A stretch of DNA of 7,486 nucleotides from Rhodospirillales bacterium (GCA_024644185.1 JAHELM010000108.1:1-7486), one strand, 5' to 3'; shown: positions 1 through 6,552, numbered from the stretch's first letter. The notes: generated from the letters alone by a model not told the origin. A program made the numbers and translations.

Positions 1-45
1 CGCCCGTTTGTCATGCCTGCCCATGCCGCGTCGGCCGGCCGCCGC

Positions 46-1254
46 TTATTGCCCGCGCAGCTTGCGGATTTCCTCGTCACCGGGCAGGTACTTGGCACCG
101 TCGGCGTAATACCAGTCGACCATCACGCCCTGGCCATTGCTGAGCGCGGTGCGCCCGACATAGGCGCCCATGGTCGCCTGGTGGTCGATGGCCCGGAAGG
201 TGAAGCGACCGGTCGGCGAGTCCAGCTCGATGCCCTCGGCGGCGGCGATCATCTTCTCGGTATCGGTCGATTTCGCCTTGGCGATGATCGCGGCGATCGC
301 CTTGAAGGCGTTGTAGCCGACGATCGAGCCCAGCCGCGGATAGTCGTTGAATTTGGTGCGGTAGGCGCTGACGAACTTGCGATGCTCGGGCGTATCGATG
401 GCGTACCAGGGATAGCCGGTGACGATCCAGCCAACCGGCGCCTCGTCGCCCAGCGGGTCGAGATACTCCGGTTCGCCGGACAGCAGGCTGACCACCGGCC
501 GGCCCTCGAACAGGCCACGCAGATTGCCCTCGCGGACGAATTTCGTCAGGTCGCCGCCGAAGGTGACGTTGTAGATCGCCTCGGGCTTGGCGGCCAGCAG
601 GGCCTGCACCTCGGCCCCGGCGTCGATCTTGCCGAAGGCCGGCCATTGTTCGGCCACCCATTCGATGTCCGGACGGCGTTTCGCCAGCTCGGCCTTGAAG
701 GCCTCGACGCCGTCCTGCCCGTATTTGTAATTCGGCGCGATGAAGGCCCAGCGCTTGGCCGGCAGCTTCGCCGCCTCGTCCGCCAGCATGGCTGCCTGCA
801 TGGTCGTGTTGGGGCGCAGGCGGAAGGTGTAATGGTTTCCCTGCTGCCAGGTCACCGCGTCCGACAGCGGCTCGGCCGCCATGAACATCACCTTGCGCTG
901 CTTGGCGAAATCGGTGACGGCCAGGCCGATATGCGAAAAGAAGGTGCCGGCCAGCATGACGACCTTGTCGCGGCTGACCAGTTCCTCGGCAATCTTCACC
1001 GCCTCGCCGGGGTCGCCGTTGTCGTCGCGCGCGATCACCTCGATCGGCCGTCCCAGAACGCCGCCTGCCGCATTGATTTCCTCAACCGCCAGCTCCCAGC
1101 CGTTGCGATAGGGCTGGGTGAAGGCGGGAAGGCGGGTGTAGCTGTTGATCTCGCCGATGCGAATCGGATCGGCGGCCCAAGCAGGTTGCGCCAGACCGAT
1201 GGCCAGGCTCGCCAGGGCGGCGATACCGGACAAACCCGTTCGAAATGCTTTCAT
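46..1254 (-). CDS. ABC transporter periplasmic substrate-binding protein, branched-chain amino acid/amide (LivK-like) type
   Basis: A 402-residue secreted solute-binding protein that would deliver a small ligand to a Liv-type ABC importer. Residues 1-27 are a classic signal peptide: basic start, hydrophobic core, cleavage after AWA. The mature protein opens with the family's typical IRIGEI strand and then the NGWELAVEEINAAGGVLGRP segment, the hallmark of type I (Peripla_BP_6) binding proteins, followed by IEVIARDDNGDP. Length is normal. ATG at 1254 is preceded by an AAGGG Shine-Dalgarno about nine bases upstream on the minus strand; the stop is TAA at 46-48. No permease or ATPase gene is visible; they may lie just left of the window or elsewhere. 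The ligand cannot be told from sequence: members bind Leu/Ile/Val, amides, urea, aromatic acids and others. Family assignment is secure, substrate unknown. Confidence 0.93.
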   Translation of the reverse strand: MKAFRTGLSGIAALASLAIGLAQPAWAADPIRIGEINSYTRLPAFTQPYRNGWELAVEEINAAGGVLGRPIEVIARDDNGDPGEAVKIAEELVSRDKVVMLAGTFFSHIGLAVTDFAKQRKVMFMAAEPLSDAVTWQQGNHYTFRLRPNTTMQAAMLADEAAKLPAKRWAFIAPNYKYGQDGVEAFKAELAKRRPDIEWVAEQWPAFGKIDAGAEVQALLAAKPEAIYNVTFGGDLTKFVREGNLRGLFEGRPVVSLLSGEPEYLDPLGDEAPVGWIVTGYPWYAIDTPEHRKFVSAYRTKFNDYPRLGSIVGYNAFKAIAAIIAKAKSTDTEKMIAAAEGIELDSPTGRFTFRAIDHQATMGAYVGRTALSNGQGVMVDWYYADGAKYLPGDEEIRKLRGQ

Positions 1255-1470
1255 GATCGTTGACCCTTTTTAAAAAACATCGTTCACCGCGGGAAATCGT
1301 CCGATCCGGTGCGGCACTTTGGCGCGACACCGCGGTCAGGCCGGCAGTCTGGCCCATTTCGGGATCGATTCTCAAGCTCCATGCACGCCCACAAGGCGGA
1401 AATCCGCGCCCGGGGCATACCTGCCCGTGCCCGCCGGGTTCCAAAAGCCGGGGGCGGATTTCATGCAGGC

Positions 1471-1499
1471 TTGATTTTCGGTCCCGGACAGACAATTTT
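1471..1499 (+). promoter_or_regulatory. Candidate promoter of nfu
   Basis: TTGATT at 1471-1476 (four of six bases of the sigma-70 -35 consensus) is followed after 17 bases by AATTTT at 1494-1499 (three of six of the -10 consensus). The spacing is ideal but the -10 is poor. It sits 39 bases upstream of the nfu start. It is the best candidate on the plus strand here but is weak by itself. Confidence 0.3.
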
Positions 1500-1503
1500 G
1501 TCC
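1486..1503. promoter_or_regulatory. Palindrome overlapping the candidate nfu -10; possible operator
   Basis: A perfect inverted repeat GACAA-TT-TTGTC occupies 1491-1502, nested in a GGACA-N8-TGTCC repeat (1486-1503). It covers the candidate -10 and lies 35 bases ahead of the nfu start, where a repressor dimer could block transcription. Fe-S genes are often under iron or Fe-S regulators, but I do not recognise the site as a known consensus. Confidence 0.3.
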
Positions 1504-1537
1504 ACAGACCGATACGCCCCGCCTCAGGAGACCATGC

Positions 1538-2098
1538 ATGTTCATCCAGACCGAGCAGACGCCCAATCCGGCGACGCTGAAGTTCATTCCCGGCCGCCCG
1601 GTCCTCGATCGGGGCACGGCCGACTTTCGCGGCGCCGGCGAGGCGGCTGGCGTTTCGCCGCTGGCCGAACGGCTGTTCCGGATCGATAACGTCACCGGCG
1701 TCTTCCTGGGGCCCGACTTCGTGTCGGTGACCAAGCAGGACGATGCCGAATGGTACCTGCTGAAGCCGGCGATCCTGGGCGTCATCATGGAACATTTCAC
1801 CGCCGGCGGGGCCGTGATGAATGCCGGCGCCGACGCCCCTGGCGGCGAGCAGCCGGTCCGCGAGGAAGATGCCGAGATCGTCTCGCAGATCAAGGAATTG
1901 CTGGATACGCGCGTGCGGCCGGCAGTGGCCAACGATGGCGGCGACATCGTCTTCCAGAGCTTTCAGGAAGGTGTCGTTTTCCTGCAGATGCGCGGCGCCT
2001 GTTCCGGCTGTCCCAGCTCGACCGCAACTTTGAAGATGGGCATCGAGAACATGTTGCGGCATTATATCCCCGAGGTGACGGAGGTTCGCTCCGTCTGA
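1538..2098 (+). CDS. Nfu-type NifU family iron-sulfur cluster carrier protein
   Basis: A 186-residue protein with the standard two-domain bacterial/mitochondrial Nfu layout. The N-terminal Nfu domain (about residues 1-90) opens with FIQTEQTPNPATLKF, the family signature. The C-terminal NifU domain (about 112-183) carries the CSGC motif with Cys155 and Cys158 inside GACSGCPSS, the pair that holds a 4Fe-4S cluster at a dimer interface. The known family role is to carry a cluster from the assembly scaffold to apo-enzymes in the cytoplasm. Start: ATG at 1538 with AGGAG at 1526-1530, seven bases away; an out-of-frame ATG at 1534 is a decoy. A Bax-like gene follows after 36 bases on the same strand. 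In many alphaproteobacteria an nfu of this kind lies near tsaB and rimI (recalled, not checked); here about 4.6 kb of other genes separates them. Confidence 0.95.
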   Translation: MFIQTEQTPNPATLKFIPGRPVLDRGTADFRGAGEAAGVSPLAERLFRIDNVTGVFLGPDFVSVTKQDDAEWYLLKPAILGVIMEHFTAGGAVMNAGADAPGGEQPVREEDAEIVSQIKELLDTRVRPAVANDGGDIVFQSFQEGVVFLQMRGACSGCPSSTATLKMGIENMLRHYIPEVTEVRSV

Positions 2099-2121
2099 AC
2101 CGGCCGCCGCCGCGCGGCTCC

Positions 2122-2130
2122 AGGGGAGGA
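2122..2130 (+). promoter_or_regulatory. Ribosome binding site of the Bax-like gene; decides a GTG start
   Basis: AGGGGAGGA ends four bases before GTG at 2135. An ATG at 2131 directly after it is in another frame that does not encode the recognisable protein, so GTG 2135 is the first start in the correct frame after this site. The spacing is rather short. Confidence 0.55.
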
Positions 2131-2134
2131 ATGC

Positions 2135-3130
2135 GTGCGAGGCACGCGCACGGATTCAAACCGTCAGGATATCAACCGGATCGGAATCGGCGTCGCGGCC
2201 GGTATCGTCGGGCTGATGCTGCTGGCCGCCGAGTTGACGCTGCAGCCGACGGCGATGGTTCCCGTCCTGCGCTATCGCCCGCCGGCGCGAACGGTCAATG
2301 TCGTGACCGCGGCGAATCCGGCCATCGGTTTTGCCATCGCCCCCACCGTCGACAGCCTGCGAACGGCGTTTGTCCGTGTCGGCTACGATCTCGACACGGT
2401 CCGTGAAACGCTGCGGCCGGTTCCACGCCTGCGATTGATCAACCTGCCGGAAGATCTGCCGGACCTGACGGATGTGGAGGCGCGCAAGGAGTTGTTTCTC
2501 GGGGTCGCCCTGCCGATGATCCTTGAGGTGAACCAGCATGTCGCCGGGCAGCGGGCGCGCCTGCTGCACATCGCCGAGCGCCTGAACCTTGGCCAGACCG
2601 TGCCCGAGGAACAGATGGCCTGGCTGACCCGGCTGGCCGAGGAGTACAAGACAGTTCCCGACCGGATCGATCTGCTGCTGCGCCGCGTCGATACGGTTCC
2701 CGTATCGCTGATGCTGGCCCAGGCGGCGGCGGAGAGCGGCTGGGGCACCTCGCGCTTCGCGCTGGAAGGCAACGCCATTTTCGGCCAGTGGACCACCGCG
2801 CGCGGCAAGGGCCTGGTGCCGCTGGAACGGCCTGAAGGAAAGACCTACAAGGTTCGCGCCTTCGACCGGCTGATCGATTCGTTCGCGGCCTATCTGCTGA
2901 ATCTCAACACCCACCGCGCCTATGTGGAATTCCGCATCAGGCGCGCGGAAATGCGGCGCGCCGGACGCTCGCTCGACGGTGCCGAACTGGCCGGCGCGCT
3001 GACCTCCTATTCCGAGCGCGGGCAGGACTATATCGACATGCTGCGCGGCATCATTCGCGTCAACCGCCTGCAACCGTTCGACAAGGCGCAATTGGGCGAC
3101 ACGGTGGTGGGCTTCGTCTACGGCTCCTGA
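2135..3130 (+). CDS. Membrane-anchored Bax/FlgJ-like glucosaminidase-domain protein (putative peptidoglycan hydrolase)
   Basis: A 331-residue protein with a short polar N-terminus, a single hydrophobic segment at about residues 16-35 (signal anchor), and a periplasmic part. The catalytic-type domain begins near residue 188: SLMLAQAAAESGWGTSRFA, then EGNAIFGQW, which is the Bax/FlgJ glucosaminidase (lysozyme-like fold) signature, with Glu200 the likely catalytic acid. The end carries the Bax-type YSERGQDYI...LRGIIRVNRL block (about 292-311). Family members cleave the glycan strand of peptidoglycan. The region between the anchor and the domain (about 70-185) is helical-looking, as in E. coli Bax. 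It lies 36 bases after nfu, possibly co-transcribed, and ends only 11 bases from the converging deacetylase-like gene A. No T-tract terminator is visible in that gap. The exact bond cut is inferred from the family, not shown here. Confidence 0.88.
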   Translation: MRGTRTDSNRQDINRIGIGVAAGIVGLMLLAAELTLQPTAMVPVLRYRPPARTVNVVTAANPAIGFAIAPTVDSLRTAFVRVGYDLDTVRETLRPVPRLRLINLPEDLPDLTDVEARKELFLGVALPMILEVNQHVAGQRARLLHIAERLNLGQTVPEEQMAWLTRLAEEYKTVPDRIDLLLRRVDTVPVSLMLAQAAAESGWGTSRFALEGNAIFGQWTTARGKGLVPLERPEGKTYKVRAFDRLIDSFAAYLLNLNTHRAYVEFRIRRAEMRRAGRSLDGAELAGALTSYSERGQDYIDMLRGIIRVNRLQPFDKAQLGDTVVGFVYGS

Positions 3131-3141
3131 ATCGGAACGGA

Positions 3142-4209
3142 TTATCCGCCGGCGGTGAAGAACTGCATGCCGAACCAGCGCCAGCGCTTGCCGCCGGTCG
3201 GCATGGTGCAGTTGAGGCGCCAGGCCCCCGGGCGGAACCGGTTGGCGAAGACGATGCGATAGCGGTTCTCGCCCGCCTCCTCCACACTCGCCTCGCCAGA
3301 TCCGCCGCCGGGCTGGGAATGGAAACAGGTCGGCTTGGCGATGCGGCCGAGCGAGGAATCGAGGGTCAGAATAAGGTCCGGCGGATTGACCCCGGCGAGA
3401 TAAGGGTCGGCGGGCTCGATGGCGGCCATCGGCAGGCCCAAGCTGTCCAGGCGCATGGCGAATTCGGACTCGCCGGCAAAGCCTTCGGTAATCGCGTAGC
3501 GGGGCAGAAACAACCGGTTCTGGGTCGCGTTCACGGCGCCGGAATGCAGCCCGAACCCGAACTGGAACCCGGCGGCCGCGACGGATTCGGCCGCCGCCAT
3601 GCTCATTTCGCCCAGCGGATAGGCATAGAGCGTCGGCGTCTGCCCCAACTCGGCCCGATACCGGGCAACGGCGCGGGCCAGATCGTCGCGCCGCTCCTCC
3701 GCCGTCATGGAAACAAGGCTGCGTTCGCTGGCCCCGGTCAGGCCGATGGCGACGCCCGCGTCACGCAACCCGCGAACTTCGTCCCAGGTCACGTATCCCG
3801 GCCAGGACTTGTCCAGCGGGTCGGTGGCCACGAACAGCGTCACCGGCAGCCCCGCCGCCTGCAGCCGCGGCCAGGCGAAGTCGATGAACGAGCGATACCC
3901 CTTGTCGACGGCGATGCCCACGGTGCGGTTGGACAGCGTGCCGCCGGAAAACAGCGTCTCGGCGATCTCGGCCACCGGCCGCACCGCATAGCGGCCGCTG
4001 GACAGCGTCTTTACATGCGCCTCGAACTGTTCCGCCCGCACGCTGGTATCGGCGGAGCCGGATTCGGCGAATCGCTCGTAATTGACGATGACGGCGGACT
4101 GTCCGGCGGCGCTCTGCGCGGCGGCGGGTAGCGGCGACAGCGCAAGCGCCGCAAACACCGCGGCGGCGGCCAGGGCGATAAAAGCGCGAAGCGGGGTTCG
4201 ACGGGTCAT
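3142..4209 (-). CDS. Secreted polysaccharide-deacetylase-fold protein, paralogue A, catalytic motifs degenerate (probable pseudoenzyme)
   Basis: A 355-residue exported protein with a signal peptide (1-31, cleavage near PAAA/Q), a NodB/CE4-type domain (about 38-240) and a C-terminal domain (about 268-355). The fold-typical framework is present: AVIVNYERF, RTVGIAVDKG, AGVAIG, LYAYPLGE. The metal ligands are not: motif 1 reads V-D-K (Asp102, then Lys103 where the family has its metal-binding Asp); the motif 2 histidines are Thr158 and Glu162; the PYG tyrosine is Leu199; the early YHR is YER (Glu45). Loss of zinc-dependent deacetylation is therefore expected. The C-terminal domain has Cys295 and Cys334 and a GGKRWRWFGMQ tail. 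Start ATG 4209 is chosen because its leader matches that of paralogue B; an in-frame ATG at 4272, behind a GAGG-like site, would add 21 polar residues. Last of three same-strand paralogues, 100 bases after B. Confidence 0.85.
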   Translation of the reverse strand: MTRRTPLRAFIALAAAAVFAALALSPLPAAAQSAAGQSAVIVNYERFAESGSADTSVRAEQFEAHVKTLSSGRYAVRPVAEIAETLFSGGTLSNRTVGIAVDKGYRSFIDFAWPRLQAAGLPVTLFVATDPLDKSWPGYVTWDEVRGLRDAGVAIGLTGASERSLVSMTAEERRDDLARAVARYRAELGQTPTLYAYPLGEMSMAAAESVAAAGFQFGFGLHSGAVNATQNRLFLPRYAITEGFAGESEFAMRLDSLGLPMAAIEPADPYLAGVNPPDLILTLDSSLGRIAKPTCFHSQPGGGSGEASVEEAGENRYRIVFANRFRPGAWRLNCTMPTGGKRWRWFGMQFFTAGG

Positions 4210-5408
4210 GTCATGTGTATCCGGGGAAATTTCACGGTCGCCCACCTCAATGCGCAAAGTTTGAAATTGCATGGTCAAGGACCTCGCCTCCGGCGCGTAA
4301 CCGGCCGTATCAGCCGGCGGTGTGAAGCTGCATGCCAAACCAGCGCCAGCGCTTGCCGCCGGTTGGCATGGTGCAGTTGAGACGCCACGACCCGGGCCGG
4401 AACGGCCTGGCGAAGACGATCCGATAGCGCCGCTCGCCCACCTCTTCCACCACGGCCTCGATGAAGCTCTCGTCGGGCTGGGCATGGAAGCACGCCAGCT
4501 TGACGACGCGACCCAGCGAGGGATCGAGGGTCAGGAATATCTCCGGCGGATTGGCGCCGGTGAGATAGGGGTCGGCGGGCTCGAAAGCGGCGAGCGGCAG
4601 GCCCATGGAATCCAGCCGCATGGTGAATTCATCCTCGCCGGCGTAGCGCTGGGTGATCGTGTAGCGGGGCAGAAACAGGCGGTTCTCGGTTGCATTCAGG
4701 GCACCGGAATACAGACCGAACGCAAAACCGAACCCGGTGGCCTTGACGGATGCGGCCGCTTCCGCGCTCATCTCTCCCAGCGGATAGGCATAGAGCGTCG
4801 GGGTCTCGCCCAACTCGGCCTCGTAACGGGCGACAGCGCGTTCCAGATCGTCGCGCCGCTCCTCCGCCGTCATGGATACCAGGCTGCGTTCGCTGGCCCC
4901 GGTCAGGCCGATGGCGACGCCTTCGGCGCGCAGCGCGCGAACTTCGTTCCAGGTCACATATCCCGGCCAGGCCCCATCCAGCGGATCGGTGGCAAGGAAC
5001 AGCGTCACCGGCAGCCCCGCCGCCTTCAGCCGCGGCCAGGCGAAGTCGATGAACGAGCGAAACCCCTTGTCGACGGTGATACCCACCGTGCGGTTGGACA
5101 GAATGCCGCCGGAATACAGGGTCTCGACGATCTCGGTCACCGGCCGCACCGCGTAGCGCCCGCTGGACAGGGTCGCCACATGTGCCTCGAACCGCGCCGC
5201 GCTCACGCTGGTTGCCGGGTAGCCGGGTTCGTTGAACCGTTCGTAATTGACGATGACGGCCGATTGTCCGGCGGCACTCTGCCCGGCCGCCGGCATCGGC
5301 ACCAGCGCGAAGCTGGCGGGCAGGATCGTGAAAACGGCGAGAAGGACGGTGTGCAGCGGGGCGTGGCGGGTCATGTCATCGGAATCCGGAAGTTCACGTT
5401 GCCCGCCA
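3145..5408. repeat. Tandem gene duplication (paralogues B and A), period 1165 bp
   Basis: Two direct copies, about 3145-4243 and 4310-5408. The offset is 1165 bases from stop codon to start codon, with no insertion or deletion inside the coding part. Similarity continues for about 30-35 bases upstream of both start codons with small gaps, so the leader was duplicated as well. Divergence is uneven: one 79-base stretch (3678-3756 against 4843-4921) differs at only two bases by eye, while the signal-peptide regions are much less alike. Confidence 0.88.
4310..5374 (-). CDS. Secreted polysaccharide-deacetylase-fold protein, paralogue B, catalytic motifs degenerate (probable pseudoenzyme)
   Basis: A 354-residue exported protein that aligns to paralogue A without a gap: 266 of 354 residues identical by hand count, with the differences concentrated in the signal peptide (12 of the first 30 identical) and in the C-terminal domain around residues 291-310. 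It has the same active-site losses as A: Asp102-Lys103 in motif 1, Thr158 and Glu162 at the motif 2 histidines, Leu199 in the PYG motif, Glu45 for the early His. It has also lost a His that A and C keep (Tyr222 in GLYSG, where A has GLHSG and C has GQHSG). Cys295 and Cys334 and the GGKRWRWFGMQ tail are kept. The frame is open and clean, so it is not an obvious decaying pseudogene. Start ATG 5374 gives a good signal peptide but has only a weak ribosome binding site. Middle gene of the trio, 77 bases after C. Confidence 0.85.
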   Translation of the reverse strand: MTRHAPLHTVLLAVFTILPASFALVPMPAAGQSAAGQSAVIVNYERFNEPGYPATSVSAARFEAHVATLSSGRYAVRPVTEIVETLYSGGILSNRTVGITVDKGFRSFIDFAWPRLKAAGLPVTLFLATDPLDGAWPGYVTWNEVRALRAEGVAIGLTGASERSLVSMTAEERRDDLERAVARYEAELGETPTLYAYPLGEMSAEAAASVKATGFGFAFGLYSGALNATENRLFLPRYTITQRYAGEDEFTMRLDSMGLPLAAFEPADPYLTGANPPEIFLTLDPSLGRVVKLACFHAQPDESFIEAVVEEVGERRYRIVFARPFRPGSWRLNCTMPTGGKRWRWFGMQLHTAG

Positions 5409-5451
5409 TCCTAGGGCACAGAAGTTGACAGAGCGTTGCCAGCAGCACCGG

Positions 5452-6504
5452 TTATTCCTTGGGAACGACATATTGCATGCCGAACCAGTACCAGCGCCCG
5501 CCGCCGGCCGGCCGGGTGCAACTCAGCCTCGTCCGCCCCGCCGGGAAGGGTTCGGAAAACCGCAGTTCGACGCGATGCGTCCCGAGAATTTCCGGCGCCA
5601 CCGCGCCAAGCTGCGAGTGATAGCAGGAGAGACCCGCCAGCGACGGAACCGAATCGTCGACGGTAAACCCGATCAGCGGCGGGTTGCCCTGCGCCAGATA
5701 GGGATCGGATGGGGTCAGGTCGCGCACCGGCAGGCCGACCGTGTTGACGCGCAGAATGAAGTCGTCAAGGCCGCTATAGGTCTCGTTCAGGGCGAAACGC
5801 GGAATGTAGTACGGGTCGCCGCCCCGGTGCGCGGTGCCGGAGTGCTGGCCGAAGGCGGTCTTGAATCCGAATTCCGCAACCACCTTTTGCACCGCCAGGC
5901 TCATCTCGCCATAGGGATAGGCGAACAGGGCCGGGCGGGCGCCCAGCTCTTGCTCGAATCGCTTGAGCGAGCGCTGCATCTCCTGCCGGTTGGTCTCCGG
6001 CGTCGCCTCCGTCATATGCAGATGGCTGGCGGAATGGGCGCCGATCGTCACCCCGGCGTCGCGCATCTCGCGGATCTGGTCCCAGGTCAGCGAACCCGGC
6101 AGTTTCTTGTCGACGTCGTCGGTCGCGATGAAGATCGTGAAGGTCAGGCCAGCCGCCTTCAGCCGGGGAAACGCCACGGTGTAGACCGACCGGTAGGCGT
6201 CGTCGACGGTGATGCCGACCGCGCGGTCGGGAAGGCCGCGGCCGGCGCGCAAGGCCTCGACGATCTCGGGCACCGGCAGTACCGCATAGCGCCCGCTTTC
6301 CAGTTCCGCGACATGCGCCTCGAATTGTTCGATCCGCACATTGGTCGACGGATATTGATCCTCGCCGAAGCGGTGATACATGACGATCGCGGCGGAATCC
6401 GCCGCTCCCGCCGGCGATGCCAGCGCGGCAACCGTCATGGCCAATCCGGCCGCGACGGCGCGGACGGCATGACGGGAATGCGCGAAATCGGAAACTGACT
6501 GCAC
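5452..6504 (-). CDS. Secreted polysaccharide deacetylase family protein (NodB/CE4 fold), paralogue C, metal motifs intact
   Basis: A 350-residue exported protein and the likely enzyme of the trio. Numbered from GTG 6504: signal peptide to about residue 35 (cleavage near PAGA/AD); AIVMYHRF (39-46); motif 1 ITVDDAY with Asp101 (predicted base) and Asp102 (metal); motif 2 GAHSASH with His157 and His161 (metal); motif 3 FAYPYGE with Tyr198; GQHSG with His221 as a possible last-motif His. Such proteins remove N- or O-acetyl groups from extracellular or cell-wall polysaccharides. A C-terminal domain (about 268-350) carries Cys294 and Cys329 and a GGRWYWFGMQY tail. In the core it matches about half the residues of B (46 of about 83 by eye over residues 73-155). 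First gene of the minus-strand run C-B-A, divergent from tsaB. A longer frame from TTG 6537 exists but lacks a ribosome binding site. Substrate unknown. Confidence 0.9.
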   Translation of the reverse strand: MQSVSDFAHSRHAVRAVAAGLAMTVAALASPAGAADSAAIVMYHRFGEDQYPSTNVRIEQFEAHVAELESGRYAVLPVPEIVEALRAGRGLPDRAVGITVDDAYRSVYTVAFPRLKAAGLTFTIFIATDDVDKKLPGSLTWDQIREMRDAGVTIGAHSASHLHMTEATPETNRQEMQRSLKRFEQELGARPALFAYPYGEMSLAVQKVVAEFGFKTAFGQHSGTAHRGGDPYYIPRFALNETYSGLDDFILRVNTVGLPVRDLTPSDPYLAQGNPPLIGFTVDDSVPSLAGLSCYHSQLGAVAPEILGTHRVELRFSEPFPAGRTRLSCTRPAGGGRWYWFGMQYVVPKE

Positions 6505-6510
6505 CTGGAT

Positions 6511-6515
6511 CCTCC
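6511..6515 (-). promoter_or_regulatory. Ribosome binding site that sets the GTG start of paralogue C
   Basis: On the minus strand GGAGG (plus-strand CCTCC at 6511-6515) lies six bases before GTG at 6504-6502. This strong, well-spaced site favours the GTG over the longer TTG start at 6537, and it puts a compact basic region and hydrophobic stretch at the N-terminus. Confidence 0.75.
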
Positions 6516-6552
6516 GGGCGGTGTGTTGCGCCGCCAAATCTGTATTCTCTTG

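Larger units (their letters stand above)
1255..1537. other. Divergent intergenic region between the binding-protein gene and nfu
   Basis: These 283 bases separate two genes transcribed away from each other, so both promoters should lie here. Next to the binding-protein start there is an A/T-rich patch (about 1265-1278) containing its ribosome binding site. A 12-base inverted repeat, GCGGA-AA-TCCGC, lies at 1396-1407, and another, GACAA-TT-TTGTC, at 1491-1502. I found no convincing promoter for the minus-strand gene, no T-tract terminator and no small gene with a good ribosome binding site. Confidence 0.6.

Noticed and set aside
1..24. Possible start of a further minus-strand gene (ATG at 24 or 14)
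   Set aside because: Only a few codons remain before the window edge, so nothing supports a call, although a transporter gene following the binding protein would be plausible.
13..1263. Long plus-strand open frame (416 codons) antisense to the binding-protein gene
   Set aside because: It is a shadow of the GC-rich codon use of the minus-strand gene. The protein is Arg/Gly/His-rich, matches no family I know, and the opposite frame has a clear signal peptide and family signature.
3146..3155. Perfect palindrome CCGCCGGCGG at the convergent gene ends as a terminator
   Set aside because: It is a ten-base GC palindrome inside the last codons of paralogue A, with no loop and no T-tract.
4210..4485. 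N-terminal extension of paralogue A up to 4485
   Set aside because: The added residues are translated from another frame over the end of gene B and look like noise. The signal peptide beginning at 4209 marks the real N-terminus.
4322..6498. Two long plus-strand open frames (4322-5428 and 5425-6498) antisense to B and C, overlapping by 4 bases like an operon
   Set aside because: Both mirror the minus-strand deacetylase-fold genes. The similarity of the antisense products of A and B follows from the duplication, and the products look like low-complexity shadow translations.
6505..6537. TTG start at 6537 for paralogue C
   Set aside because: There is no ribosome binding site ahead of it, while GTG at 6504 has GGAGG at six bases and gives a normal signal peptide.
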